Below, piece after piece: positions 50,001 through 59,499 of a stretch of DNA of 64,000 nt; positions within the stretch are counted from its first letter, which is position 1; the number at the start of each line of letters is the position of its first letter. Source of the DNA: Chryseosolibacter sp964438975 (GTDB lineage: Bacteria > Bacteroidota > Bacteroidia > Cytophagales > Cyclobacteriaceae); the NCBI GenBank assembly GCA_964438975.1, contig CAYTMU010000014.1:1-64000 (forward strand), read 5' to 3'. A program made the position numbers and the translations under genes. The notes beneath the pieces are model-generated. The model ran no database searches. It was not told the origin of the DNA and saw only the letters and a list, made by a program, of their open reading frames with translations.

Positions 50001-51252
50001 TATTTTTACGAACGTGATCGCGTTTATTCCGTTCTGCCACAATTTCTTCCAATTGATTGACAAAGGATGGGATCACGTTCTTCCATGAGTGATATCGTTC
50101 TGCGAATGCTTTGGCCTTTTTCCCTATACGTTGGTGATCCTCTCGTGTGAGCTTTAGAGATTCCTTCAATCGATCGTAGATTTCCTCGATGGTGAAGGCC
50201 CGTAATATCGGCGGCATGTTGCCGTCATAGAACTCCTCATGGAAGAACGTAGTGAGAAGAACTGCCTCCGCGCACAACGCCTCTATTCCTCCTGAACCGA
50301 ATCCGACACATGGATCAGGATTTTGCGGGTATCGTTTTTTCCAATCGTCATGCCAGAACTGGTCAACGACAATTACATTCTCCATGGATATGAATTTTCG
50401 AATACCATCCTTATTCATTTCATTGATCCACTCAACTGCATGACCGACTCCCAGTTGTTTTACCAGGTCTCTGCTGGCAGCCACATCGATCCCTTTTTCG
50501 ATAGTGACCAGCAGTACATTCGGCTTTTCTTTGTGTATCAGTTTTGCGTAGGCTCTGAGGAACTTGTCATTTCCTTTCATGTCATTCCACACAGACTTCC
50601 AGGAATGACGTGCGATCATGAAGTAGACTATGTCGTACTGTTTGTATTTTTCATTTGTTGCGAGGTCGGGCGATCGCCGGTATTTTTCAGTGTCCCACGC
50701 AAGCCTAAGTAAACGCATTTTGTCTATGATCCCCAGTTTTCTCACATAGGGCTCAATTTGAAAGGCCATGAGAATTCCGATCCGGTCGGCGGCTTTAATA
50801 GCGCTTCTTTGAAAGTGACTGTACAGTAGTAGTGATCGCAGGCCATTCGGTTTTTTCAATGAAGCAATTCTCTTGATCGCTTCGATAATATTCTCTCTGA
50901 ATGCGGTAACGGTGAGGTCACTTCCGTAGCTGAAGAACATGTACGGTACGCCGGCGCGGTGTGCTATTATGGGTCCCCAGCCGCATACTAATGCTACATC
51001 GCACGCGGCGAAGTGCTTTATCATTTCCTTCAGTTTCTTTTGAGGAAAGAGAAAATTTGGATTCACTTTATAGTAATGAATCCATGCTGGAAGATTGTTC
51101 TCGTCGAGCGATGAATCTTCCCACCACGGGTAGTCTTGCTGTAACGCTGAAGAATCGTCCAGGAACATTTCTGCCTCATATCCACACGCCCTTAAGAATG
51201 TCACCAGGTTATAGGAGTTATTGAGCGTGTTGCCGTATAAATGGATCTTCAT
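49993..51252 (-). CDS. Glycosyltransferase (GT-B fold, GT4-like)
   Basis: 419 residues. N-terminal MKIHLYGNTLNNSYNLVTFLRACGYEAE is a GT-B acceptor domain. The C-terminal half has PCVGFGSGGIEALCAEAVLL, a donor-site-like E-rich motif. Only moderately similar to classic GT4 enzymes, so the donor is unknown. A cytoplasmic repeat-unit glycosyltransferase is the natural reading given its position between flippase and acyltransferase genes. Confidence 0.78.
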   Translation of the reverse strand: MKIHLYGNTLNNSYNLVTFLRACGYEAEMFLDDSSALQQDYPWWEDSSLDENNLPAWIHYYKVNPNFLFPQKKLKEMIKHFAACDVALVCGWGPIIAHRAGVPYMFFSYGSDLTVTAFRENIIEAIKRIASLKKPNGLRSLLLYSHFQRSAIKAADRIGILMAFQIEPYVRKLGIIDKMRLLRLAWDTEKYRRSPDLATNEKYKQYDIVYFMIARHSWKSVWNDMKGNDKFLRAYAKLIHKEKPNVLLVTIEKGIDVAASRDLVKQLGVGHAVEWINEMNKDGIRKFISMENVIVVDQFWHDDWKKRYPQNPDPCVGFGSGGIEALCAEAVLLTTFFHEEFYDGNMPPILRAFTIEEIYDRLKESLKLTREDHQRIGKKAKAFAERYHSWKNVIPSFVNQLEEIVAERNKRDHVRKNNA

Positions 51253-51293
51253 CTATTCGTTTTGAATCTTTGATTGGGTTACATATGGCCCGC

Positions 51294-51806
51294 TCATCTA
51301 CGCGTGCTGTCTACTGGCTTTGCCGGCGAACCGGCGATCTTGCTATGAGGTGGACACGATTGATTTACGTAGCTGTTACAACCGACTATTGAACCCTTAC
51401 CGATGGTTACGCCGCGCGAGATAATCGTGTTCGGTCCTATATAGCAGTTGTCTTCGATGACCACCGAACTGTATTCGTAGGAATCTTTACCTCCGGAAGT
51501 GGCCCATTTGACGGAGTCATGCGAGTAAATCTGAACCCCCGCTGAAATTGAACAATTGCTTCCGATAGAGAGTCCGCCGGATCCATCCAGAATGGTGAAA
51601 GGACCTACCCAGGTATCATTTCCGATTTTTACATCGCCGAATACCATGCTTGAGTCATATATGCTTGTTCCCGTTCCGAACCCGAGGTATTGTGCTTTTT
51701 CCCATCTGTTGGAAAACAGTTCGTTTGCCGGAAGGACGCGGTTGTGCTGCTTCCGCATCTGGTGTCTTTTGAATCCGAGCAGGCGCTTGAGAAGTCGCGT
51801 AAGCAT
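51294..51806 (-). CDS. Left-handed beta-helix acyltransferase (hexapeptide repeat)
   Basis: 170 residues with repeated [LIV]-G-x4 hexapeptides (VKIGNDTWVGPFTIL, LSIGSNCSISAGVQIYSHD, VIEDNCYIGPNTIISRGVTIGKGSIVG), characteristic of WbbJ/maltose-acetyltransferase-type O- or N-acetyltransferases. HD in the YSHDSV loop supplies the likely catalytic His. It probably acetylates the polysaccharide or a precursor sugar. It follows the methyltransferase gene by 4 bases. Confidence 0.88.
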   Translation of the reverse strand: MLTRLLKRLLGFKRHQMRKQHNRVLPANELFSNRWEKAQYLGFGTGTSIYDSSMVFGDVKIGNDTWVGPFTILDGSGGLSIGSNCSISAGVQIYSHDSVKWATSGGKDSYEYSSVVIEDNCYIGPNTIISRGVTIGKGSIVGCNSYVNQSCPPHSKIAGSPAKPVDSTRR

Positions 51807-51810
51807 CTTT

Positions 51811-52773
51811 TTACGGTTTTAGAAATCTTCCCGAGTAGCAGGCTTCCTCTTCATGGAAATGGACTGTCTGAAGCCCGTTTTCAGAAATCATACCCTCGAA
51901 TTCTTCTTTGCTGAAGCGTTTTGCGTTACTCGGGGCGTACCAGTCATAGTTGGTGGATTTGCTGAGCTCAAAACCCCAATCCTCTTTCCAGAAGCATTTT
52001 AGGAAATTCCAGTAGATGAACCGCTGGATATCGTATTTTCCCCCTTGGATGCCTAGTAATGGTATATCAGGACATTCGAATTGTACGTTGAGATCGGCCA
52101 GTCTTTTTCCCAGTTCAGTCAATTGGGAGGAGAACTCCCACATCGCTTCATCTGGAATTGAATGGGTTTTTTTTCTGAAATAGTCGTCTACGAGTTCTCT
52201 CGGCAAGGCTTTTTTCCGATAGACGTAACACGCAAATTCCCCCTGGTCGGCGATAAGAGATGTAAGGTGCGCAAACGTCCTCTCTGGCGATTCAGTGTGC
52301 ATGATCACCTGATCACAGACCACGAAGTCGACAGACCGTTCGCGGAACGGAGTGTCTGCGATGTCGCCTTGAATGAAGTATAGATTCTTGTGCTGCGAGA
52401 AATTCCGCGCAGCCAGTCGGACGGCCTCAGAAATGTCTATGCCTATCACCAGAGAGTCCGGTGCCAGTTGGGCAAACCATGCAGCTTTGTACCCGAGACC
52501 GCATCCTGTATCGATGATAACCTTCTTCGTCCTTAAAAAATCCTGAAGGTGAGTTTCGGTTTCAAAACCGTAGAGGGAAAGGAACCAATCGAACTGGAAA
52601 TCATATAATTTTTTTACGTCTTTTATCTGCTCAACCTCTTTCCATTTGTCACTAAAGACATCCCTAGTTTGCTGTTGATTCTCCTCGACAACCAATGAAT
52701 CACTTGCAGTATCAAGGAAATTTCCTTGAACAGTGAACGGTTTCCTAAGTATGCGTTCGAGCGTGGAATTCAT
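51811..52773 (-). CDS. SAM-dependent methyltransferase, class I
   Basis: 320 residues. Motif I VIIDTGCGLGYKAAWFA (about 86-102), motif II region LVIGIDISEAVRLAARN and post-I FVVCDQVIMHTESPE. It is a soluble Rossmann-fold methyltransferase of the methyltransferase-11 type. It overlaps the second asnB-like gene by 4 bp. Its target could be the glycan or a nucleotide sugar; not decidable here. Confidence 0.85.
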   Translation of the reverse strand: MNSTLERILRKPFTVQGNFLDTASDSLVVEENQQQTRDVFSDKWKEVEQIKDVKKLYDFQFDWFLSLYGFETETHLQDFLRTKKVIIDTGCGLGYKAAWFAQLAPDSLVIGIDISEAVRLAARNFSQHKNLYFIQGDIADTPFRERSVDFVVCDQVIMHTESPERTFAHLTSLIADQGEFACYVYRKKALPRELVDDYFRKKTHSIPDEAMWEFSSQLTELGKRLADLNVQFECPDIPLLGIQGGKYDIQRFIYWNFLKCFWKEDWGFELSKSTNYDWYAPSNAKRFSKEEFEGMISENGLQTVHFHEEEACYSGRFLKP

Positions 52774-54665
52774 AGCGAAATCTTTTCTTTATGAAGGAAT
52801 ATCCTGCACCACCACTCAAAATTCATAAAGCTCCAGATCAGCAGCCTGTGATTGATGTGCTTGTTGATGTGTTCGTCGACCACCCGCTCCATGTATTCCC
52901 GGTTAATGAATTCGGTCGATACCGTGCGTTTATTTAGCAGGAGCTCTTTTACGTAGGCGGCGTTTTCGCCACGATACCAGCTCTCATCGGGCGCACTGAA
53001 TCCCTGTTTCTTCCGGTTAATGATTTTTTCAGGCAGGAAATCGAGCATAGCCTTTCTCAGAACATTTTTCCCGTCGTCGTACTCGGTATATAGGGTGCGT
53101 TTATAGCGAAACTCGTTTTCGTCTATTCGGACGCGCTTTTCAAGATTAGCGAGTTTGTGACGGACCGGGACGCGTTGTGCGAACTCCACGAGATCATTGT
53201 CGAGAAAGGGAAACCGCTCTTCAAGGCCATGAGCCATGCTGAGCTTGTCGCCCACAAGCAGGAGTCCGGGAAGGAACGTTTTGATCTCGAAATACAGTGA
53301 ATTGTTGATGTGTTCTTCGGGTGTCTCGTAACGCAGCTTCTTATTGAATGTAAAGACCTTTTCAAAGATCTCCCGCGGTTCGGAGAAGTTCACGGATGCC
53401 GCGACATGGTCGACAAATAATTCCTGGCGATCGTCGTCAGGCACCAGGCGCTGCCAGAAATCGTAATAGTTGCTGAAGAAGTCTTGCTGATTCAGAGATT
53501 GAAATACCCGATAGTATCTCCAGGGATAGCCTCCGAATAATTCATCGCCACCAGTGCCTTGCAGACAGACTTTGACAAACTTGCTTGCAAGCCGTGCAAT
53601 GTAATAGTTCGGATAGCTCATGCCCACGCGCAGATCTTCGAGATGATAGACCAACTTGGGTAGGCTCCACCGCAGATCGCCTGCATTCATGACCTGCTCG
53701 TAATGCTCGGTCTTGAAATAGTTGGCCATTAACTCGGCGTCGCGCCGTTCGTCATAGTTTGCCTCAACGCCGGTAACCTCGCTCATGTCAAACCCGCAGG
53801 TAAATGTACAAAGCCGATCAGTATGCCTGCTAGCAATACCGGTAATTGAGCCAGAGTCCATTCCGCCAGACAGATATGACCCGACAGGAACATCCGCGAT
53901 CATCTGCCGGCCCACTGCTTGCTTAAACAAGCGACTTGTTTCTTCCCGAGCGTCGTCGAACGACATGCTATTGTCCGGTGTACTAAAGTCGTAGTCCCAC
54001 CATGACTGATGTTTTATCATCGCCGTGTCGGATTGCACTTTGATCGTGTTTGCAGGTGGCAGCATGTGCACGCCTTTGAAGAGTGTGCGAAAACTGAAGA
54101 GATTCTGAAATGTAAAATACTCATTCAGCGCACCAACGTCGACTTCGACACTGAATGCGGGATGCGCAATGATAGCCTTGATCTCCGAGGCAAAGACGAC
54201 GGCGTCACCCGTATGCCAATAGTACAAAGGCTTGACCCCATAGCGATCGCGGCTGAGATACAATGCTTTTTCCTGGCGATTCCATGCAGCAATTGCGAAC
54301 ATTCCGTTCAGTCGCTCCATAAACCGCGGGCCGTATGCGGAGAGGCCCTCGCTGATCACTTCCGTATCCGTGGTGCTGACGAAAGAATGGCCTCTCGCCT
54401 TCAACTCTTGCTTGAGATCAAGATAATTGTAGATACACCCATTAAACAGTATGACCCACTGGCCGTCTTTACTGCTCATCGGCTGCGTGCCTCTGTCTGA
54501 AGTGTCAATTATCGCCAACCGTCTGTGTGCTAAAGCGATGCCATTCTCAATGAAATATCCTTGGGCATCCGGTCCCCGATGGGCAATCGTATTTGCCATT
54601 CTTTCCAGGTGCTCTTTGGAAAAGATATCACCTTTTAAGCTAAAGACCCCGGCGATCCCGCACAT
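52770..54665 (-). CDS. Glutamine-hydrolysing asparagine synthase-like amidotransferase (second copy)
   Basis: 631 residues. MCGIAGVFSL with nucleophile Cys2, GCIYN (Gly-Cys in place of the usual Gly-Glu at this loop), the synthetase P-loop S266-G-G-M-D-S and GTGGDELFGGYPWRYY. It differs clearly from the copy at 38293. It sits in the middle of a nucleotide-sugar operon beside aminotransferase and epimerase genes, which favours a role in making a sugar uronamide or amide (as proposed for WbpS/WbtH) rather than asparagine. The E-to-C change in the GEIYN loop may be functionally relevant. Confidence 0.85.
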   Translation of the reverse strand: MCGIAGVFSLKGDIFSKEHLERMANTIAHRGPDAQGYFIENGIALAHRRLAIIDTSDRGTQPMSSKDGQWVILFNGCIYNYLDLKQELKARGHSFVSTTDTEVISEGLSAYGPRFMERLNGMFAIAAWNRQEKALYLSRDRYGVKPLYYWHTGDAVVFASEIKAIIAHPAFSVEVDVGALNEYFTFQNLFSFRTLFKGVHMLPPANTIKVQSDTAMIKHQSWWDYDFSTPDNSMSFDDAREETSRLFKQAVGRQMIADVPVGSYLSGGMDSGSITGIASRHTDRLCTFTCGFDMSEVTGVEANYDERRDAELMANYFKTEHYEQVMNAGDLRWSLPKLVYHLEDLRVGMSYPNYYIARLASKFVKVCLQGTGGDELFGGYPWRYYRVFQSLNQQDFFSNYYDFWQRLVPDDDRQELFVDHVAASVNFSEPREIFEKVFTFNKKLRYETPEEHINNSLYFEIKTFLPGLLLVGDKLSMAHGLEERFPFLDNDLVEFAQRVPVRHKLANLEKRVRIDENEFRYKRTLYTEYDDGKNVLRKAMLDFLPEKIINRKKQGFSAPDESWYRGENAAYVKELLLNKRTVSTEFINREYMERVVDEHINKHINHRLLIWSFMNFEWWCRIFLHKEKISL

Positions 54666-54669
54666 TACA

Positions 54670-55812
54670 TTAAAGGTTGTTGAGTGCTTCTATAATATAC
54701 TGATAGTCTTCTTCGATCATTCGGTTGTGTAACGGTATTGCCATTGAGAAATTGTTCGCGTCCCGCGCGCCCGGGAAATCTCCTGGCTCAAGATTGTACT
54801 TGTTTTGATAGAATCCAAGCATGTGGACTGCGTGCGTACCAGGACGGGTAGAGATGCCTAACTGCTGCAGGCGTTCCATTAATTCATTCCTTTTGTAGGG
54901 GGATTTTTCCTCATCGATGTAAGTGACAAATGATTGCCATCCATGAGTATACTGAGAATCGAACTCGGGTAGTCGTAACCAGGGTATATGGACCAATTCT
55001 TTCTTGTAAAATTTCGCCCACTTGTCACGCTCTGCGATGAAACTATCCAGTTTTTTGAGTTGTACTACACCGACCGCTCCCTGGAGATCAGTCATTCGGT
55101 AATTAAATCCCATGAGATTGAATTCCGGTAGCACATAGGGTTTAGGACCGTGATGTCTTTCTTCCTCTGAGATCGAAGCGCCGTGGTTTCGAAGTGACAT
55201 CACTAATTCTGCAATGCGCGAGTCATTCGTTGTAACCATTCCACCCTCGCCGGTAGTTATAGATTTTCTCGGGTGGAATGAAAAACAACCTATATCGCCC
55301 AAGCCACCCGCCGGAACACCCTTGTACGCGCTCCCGGCGGCACAGGCCGCGTCTTCTATGAGAGGTATTCCCTGGGCGGCCTCCCGTATCGGGTCAATGT
55401 CGGCGCAGAGGCCGAACAAGTGAACAGGAATGATTGCTTTTGTTCTGGAGGTAATTCGTTGCTTCAACTGATCCGGATCGATATTGAAAGTCCGCGGATC
55501 GATGTCTGCAAAAACAACTTTCGCTCCCTGATACAAAACAACATTCGCAGTCGACACCCAAGTAAACGCCGGCACAATGACTTCATCTCCTTCTTTGATA
55601 TCCAATGCAGCGACGGCCAGATGAAGTGCCGTGGTAGCACTGGTGACTGCAATTGCATGCTTTACCTGGTGCCGTTTTGCGAAGAGTCTCTCAAACTCCC
55701 GAACCTTCGGACCGGAAGTAAGCCATCCGCTCATCAATGGCTCTTTAGTGCTTTCCCATTCTTCTTCTCCGGTGACGGGAAGCGATATCGGTATATTCCT
55801 TTTTTTCATCAT
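54670..55812 (-). CDS. DegT/DnrJ/EryC1/StrS aminotransferase (nucleotide-sugar)
   Basis: 380 residues from ATG 55812 (overlapping the upstream stop as ATGA). The PLP-binding Lys is K183 in FHPRKSITTGEGG, with SATTALHLAV and EDAACAAGS as cofactor-contact motifs. Sugar 4- or 3-aminotransferase related to perosamine synthase/PglE. With the epimerase upstream it likely makes an amino sugar donor. Confidence 0.9.
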   Translation of the reverse strand: MMKKRNIPISLPVTGEEEWESTKEPLMSGWLTSGPKVREFERLFAKRHQVKHAIAVTSATTALHLAVAALDIKEGDEVIVPAFTWVSTANVVLYQGAKVVFADIDPRTFNIDPDQLKQRITSRTKAIIPVHLFGLCADIDPIREAAQGIPLIEDAACAAGSAYKGVPAGGLGDIGCFSFHPRKSITTGEGGMVTTNDSRIAELVMSLRNHGASISEEERHHGPKPYVLPEFNLMGFNYRMTDLQGAVGVVQLKKLDSFIAERDKWAKFYKKELVHIPWLRLPEFDSQYTHGWQSFVTYIDEEKSPYKRNELMERLQQLGISTRPGTHAVHMLGFYQNKYNLEPGDFPGARDANNFSMAIPLHNRMIEEDYQYIIEALNNL

Positions 55813-56798
55813 TGCAGTTTGTCCACGCCGGTCCGAATTCTCCAATCTATCAATTTTTGCAACCCCTGCTCAAGCGTGTATTCGTATTTGAAGGCTATCT
55901 CGGATTCTGCTTTCTTGGCGGAACCGATCCGATTTTTCACGAACTGCCTTGCATCGTCTGGTGCGTAGGGCTGGTACTGAACCTTGAGACTGGATTTCTT
56001 TAGCTGAAGGATAAGTTCGCACAGGTCTTTGACGGTAGTTTGTATTTCTGTGCCGACGTTATAGAATCCGCAATCGGCATCGCTCGTCAACGCGTTGATA
56101 TTTGCTCGTGCAACATCTTCTACGTAAATAAAGTCATATGCCTGCGAGCCATCTCCGTTGATAACCGGAGTTTCGTGTGCTTCAATCTTGTTCAGCAGGA
56201 TGGGGACTACTCCGGTGTACACGGCATGCTGATCTTGGCCAGGTCCATAGACGTTCATGTAACGGAGCCCGATGACCTTAAGGCCATATCGGTCGTGAAA
56301 CGCTGTGCACATGGACTCGCCGGCGATCTTCGTCGCACCGTAGAAATTTTTGTTGTTGAAAGGGTGATCTTCCGTCATGGGCACTTGTACAGCGTCGCCG
56401 TAAACAGATGCCGACGAGGAGTAAACGAGCTTCTTTACCTTGTGTCGCACGCAGGCTTCCAGGACATTGAAGGTGCCAGCGATATTAACTTCGAAGGCTG
56501 TGCGCGGAAAGTCTTTGCAATGGAGTAACCACATGGCCGCTAAATGGAACACATAGTCTACTCCTTCGAATGCTTTATCCAGGATATCGAGGTCTCTTAC
56601 ATCACCTCCGTACGGAAATACGGAGCACCTCGGGTCAGCCGTCACATCAGCGATATTCTCAGATTTCCCCCGGGCGAAATTGTCGTAGATTATCACTTCC
56701 TTAACAGGATGCTTTAGCAACTCCCGGACGACAAAACCGCCGATAAATCCCGACCCTCCGATAACGAGTACTTTACTATCCTTTAAGTTCATAGTCAA
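55809..56798 (-). CDS. NAD-dependent nucleotide-sugar epimerase/dehydratase (SDR)
   Basis: 329 residues. The extended SDR has a glycine-rich VIGGSGFIGG at the N-terminus and catalytic YGATK (about 153-157) after SSSASVYG. Its length and Met-Asn-Val-Tyr-Gly-Pro signature resemble UDP-GlcNAc C4-epimerase or WbtF-like enzymes. The first ATG overlaps the wlbA-like stop by 4 bases. The exact reaction is uncertain. Confidence 0.87.
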   Translation of the reverse strand: MTMNLKDSKVLVIGGSGFIGGFVVRELLKHPVKEVIIYDNFARGKSENIADVTADPRCSVFPYGGDVRDLDILDKAFEGVDYVFHLAAMWLLHCKDFPRTAFEVNIAGTFNVLEACVRHKVKKLVYSSSASVYGDAVQVPMTEDHPFNNKNFYGATKIAGESMCTAFHDRYGLKVIGLRYMNVYGPGQDQHAVYTGVVPILLNKIEAHETPVINGDGSQAYDFIYVEDVARANINALTSDADCGFYNVGTEIQTTVKDLCELILQLKKSSLKVQYQPYAPDDARQFVKNRIGSAKKAESEIAFKYEYTLEQGLQKLIDWRIRTGVDKLQ

Positions 56799-57703
56799 CG
56801 TTGCGTTAATTTTGAATTCCTGATCTGATAAGCGAGTTCTATTGCGGGATTGGCGTCACCCAGCCCGAAGCCATCGCCATTGAGTATGCCGCGATAGCTG
56901 TCAGTGTGTAATTCCGTGAACCCGTCGCTGAATTCTATCTCTTTTCCGCTCATAGTCAATGAGCGGTAAGTACGCTTCCCTTTAGCCCTGACATCAGCCG
57001 GAATATGGTCGTAGTTTATACTCAGTAACCATCGAACATTCGCCCGCTCCAGTTCCAGGCGGCCTTCCGCCGAGTCCGGCCCCATCCGGTTCACTTCGAC
57101 ATTTTTGACGCTGCCAAAAACCCAGATCAGCATGTCAAAAAAGTGAATTCCGATGTTAGTGGCTATGCCTCCTGATTTGGCCGGGTCGCCTTTCCAGCTG
57201 ATGTGATACCAACTTCCACGCGAGGTTATGTAGGTAAGGTCCACGTCGAATTTTTCACTTGGCTTGCTGGCTTTCACTTTTTCCCGTAATGCTATGATTG
57301 CCGGATGCAGTCGCAATTGAAGAATAGTATGTATCCGCCTTCCAGTTTCTTTTTCGATTTCGGAAAGGGCTTCCACATTCCACGGATTCAAGACAAGCGG
57401 CTTTTCGCAAATGGCATCCGCGCCATGTCTCAGTGCAAATCGTATATGCGAATCATGCAGATAATTTGGCGTGCAGATACTGACATAGTCGATCTTCGTT
57501 CCATGGCGTTTCAATTTGTCGAGATGCCGATCGAATCGCTCAAACTCAGTGAAAAAGTCAGCCTTCGGAAAATAAGAGTCCAGGACGCCAACCTGATCAA
57601 ACTTGTCCAGCGCTGCAACGAGGTTGTTATCCGTTTCCTTAATGGCTTTGAGATGCCTCGGGGCGATATACCCGGCCACTCCGATAAGGGCAAAATTCTT
57701 CAT
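56795..57703 (-). CDS. wlbA: WlbA-like NAD-dependent oxidoreductase (UDP-GlcNAcA 3-dehydrogenase)
   Basis: 302 residues of the Gfo/Idh/MocA family. N-terminal NFALIGVAGYIAPRHLKAIK, CEKPLVLNPWN with the catalytic Lys, and SGGIATNIGIHFFDML are hallmark segments of WlbA/WbpB, which oxidise the C3 of UDP-N-acetylglucosaminuronic acid. It supplies the 3-keto substrate for WlbC (aminotransferase) and WlbB (acetyltransferase) encoded upstream. The trio predicts UDP-2,3-diacetamido-2,3-dideoxy-glucuronic acid. A 64-base gap separates it from wlbB. Confidence 0.88.
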   Translation of the reverse strand: MKNFALIGVAGYIAPRHLKAIKETDNNLVAALDKFDQVGVLDSYFPKADFFTEFERFDRHLDKLKRHGTKIDYVSICTPNYLHDSHIRFALRHGADAICEKPLVLNPWNVEALSEIEKETGRRIHTILQLRLHPAIIALREKVKASKPSEKFDVDLTYITSRGSWYHISWKGDPAKSGGIATNIGIHFFDMLIWVFGSVKNVEVNRMGPDSAEGRLELERANVRWLLSINYDHIPADVRAKGKRTYRSLTMSGKEIEFSDGFTELHTDSYRGILNGDGFGLGDANPAIELAYQIRNSKLTQR

Positions 57704-57767
57704 ACGTGGTTATTGTTCAAATGTCTAATGTCAATCGCAGAACTCGTGCCGGCACCATTCGTACGGG

Positions 57768-58358
57768 CTATCCGGCTTTCGCTACTTGATTATTGCGAAG
57801 TTGATACTTCTCGCCGGATTCCATACAGGTCGCATTTCCTTCCTGGTCAAATTCCAGCTTATGCCCGTACTCGCTCATCCAGCCGGTTTGCCGTGCCGGA
57901 TTTCCAATCACCAGCGCGTAATCGGGGACATTTTTTGTTACGACCGCGCCGGCCCCGATAAAAGCATAACGACCAATATCATGGCCGCATACGACCGTGG
58001 CATTTGCTCCGATCGACGCGCCGCGTTTGACAATTGTTTTCGAATATTGTTCCCGGCGGTTAACCGCGCTTCTCGGGTTGATCACATTTGTGAAGACCAT
58101 CGACGGCCCGAGAAATACATCGTCCTCGCATATGACCCCAGTGTAGATCGAAACGTTGTTCTGCACCTTTACATTATTTCCGAGGATGACGTCTGGAGAA
58201 ATAACCACATTCTGTCCGATGTTGCAGTTCTCGCCTATGCGGCAATTCGGCATGATGTGTGAAAAATGCCAGATCTTCGTGCCTGCTCCGATGTCGGAAC
58301 CTTCGTCAATGACGGCGGTCGGATGTGCGAAGTACAGTTTCTTCTCTTCTTCTCCCAT
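57768..58358 (-). CDS. wlbB: WlbB/WbpD-like N-acetyltransferase
   Basis: 196 residues, start at 58358, one base after the wlbC stop (TGA-A-ATG). The longer frame would overlap that gene. It has a left-handed beta-helix with many hexapeptides (CRIGENCNIGQNVVISPDV, VICEDDVFLGPSM, GASIGANATVVCGHDIG) and a C-terminal motif PARQTGWMSEYG typical of WlbB/WbpD/PglD-like sugar N-acetyltransferases. It acetylates the 3-amino group of UDP-GlcNAc3NA, by family. Confidence 0.88.
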   Translation of the reverse strand: MGEEEKKLYFAHPTAVIDEGSDIGAGTKIWHFSHIMPNCRIGENCNIGQNVVISPDVILGNNVKVQNNVSIYTGVICEDDVFLGPSMVFTNVINPRSAVNRREQYSKTIVKRGASIGANATVVCGHDIGRYAFIGAGAVVTKNVPDYALVIGNPARQTGWMSEYGHKLEFDQEGNATCMESGEKYQLRNNQVAKAG

Positions 58359-58359
58359 T

Positions 58360-59478
58360 TCAGAATCGGTTAACGACGTCACAAATGTAGGAAAGCTGAT
58401 CTTGTTCCAGCTCGGTGTGGATCGGAAGCGAAATTACAGTTTTTGAGAGTCTTTCCGTAACTGGGAAGGAGCCCTCACCAAACCCGGGACGCTGATATGC
58501 TGGCTGCTGGTGCAGCGGCACGGGATAATATATCATGGAAGGGATGCCGTTCGCAGTGAGGTGCTTTTGAAACTCGTTCCGGTCTCTTCCTGTGATCTTA
58601 ACAGTGTATTGATGGAAGACGTGGCTTGAACGACCGCTCCGAACGGGGGTGATCACATGCCGGGCGGTAAGATGTTGATCGTAAAAGTCAGCGGCTTCTC
58701 GGCGACGAGCTTCGTATTCTTTCAGATACTTGAGTTTGACGTTCAATATGGCGGCCTGCAATGTGTCGAGCCTGCTGTTGATGCCGATGATATCATGGTG
58801 GTATTTGACACGCTGGCCGTGGTTCGCCATCATTCTCAATGTTTCGGCGAGTTTGACATCGCGTGTAAACACTGCGCCACCATCACCAAAGCAACCCAGG
58901 TTCTTCGACGGGAAAAAGGAAGTTGTACCGATCGATCCCATTGTCCCGGCCGTCGCACGAGAGCCGTCTGAAAATTTGTACTCGGCCCCGAGTGCCTGGG
59001 CAGCATCTTCAATGACATGGAGGTTGTATTTCCCGGCGATCGCCAGGATCGGTTCCATGTCTGCACATTGCCCGTACAGGTGCACAGGCACGATCGCCTT
59101 GGTTCGCTCTGTTATCAGCGATTCGATCTGCTCAACGTCGATATTAAAGGTATCTTTGTCGACATCCGCGAAGACTGGGGTAAGACCTAACAGCGCGATC
59201 ACTTCAGCTGTTGCTACATACGTATGAACGGGAACGATTACTTCGTCACCTGCGCGCAATCCAAGTGCCATCATCGCCAACTGTAGCGCATCCGTTCCGT
59301 TTGCGCAGGGGATCACATGCTCAACACTTGCGTATTTGCCCAATGCTTCTGCGAATTGCTTCACCTGCGGGCCCTGGATAAACGCAGTTGAAGTGATCAC
59401 TTCTTCCATAGCCTGGTCGATCTCAGGTTTTATCCTGAGATATTGCCTGTGCAGATCGACCATTTTTATCTTTTCCAT
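58360..59478 (-). CDS. wlbC: WlbC/WbpE-like nucleotide-sugar aminotransferase
   Basis: 372 residues from MEKIKMVDLHRQY at 59478. The upstream 45 open codons translate a repeat array. PLP Lys is K192 in FFPSKNLGCFGDGG, and the ANGTDALQLAMM and EDAAQALGA motifs are as expected of the DegT family. With WlbA it converts the 3-keto uronate to the 3-amino form. It is preceded by a 106-base heptamer-repeat gap inside the operon. Confidence 0.88.
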   Translation of the reverse strand: MEKIKMVDLHRQYLRIKPEIDQAMEEVITSTAFIQGPQVKQFAEALGKYASVEHVIPCANGTDALQLAMMALGLRAGDEVIVPVHTYVATAEVIALLGLTPVFADVDKDTFNIDVEQIESLITERTKAIVPVHLYGQCADMEPILAIAGKYNLHVIEDAAQALGAEYKFSDGSRATAGTMGSIGTTSFFPSKNLGCFGDGGAVFTRDVKLAETLRMMANHGQRVKYHHDIIGINSRLDTLQAAILNVKLKYLKEYEARRREAADFYDQHLTARHVITPVRSGRSSHVFHQYTVKITGRDRNEFQKHLTANGIPSMIYYPVPLHQQPAYQRPGFGEGSFPVTERLSKTVISLPIHTELEQDQLSYICDVVNRF

Positions 59479-59499
59479 GTTGGTTGTTGTTGTGTCTGG

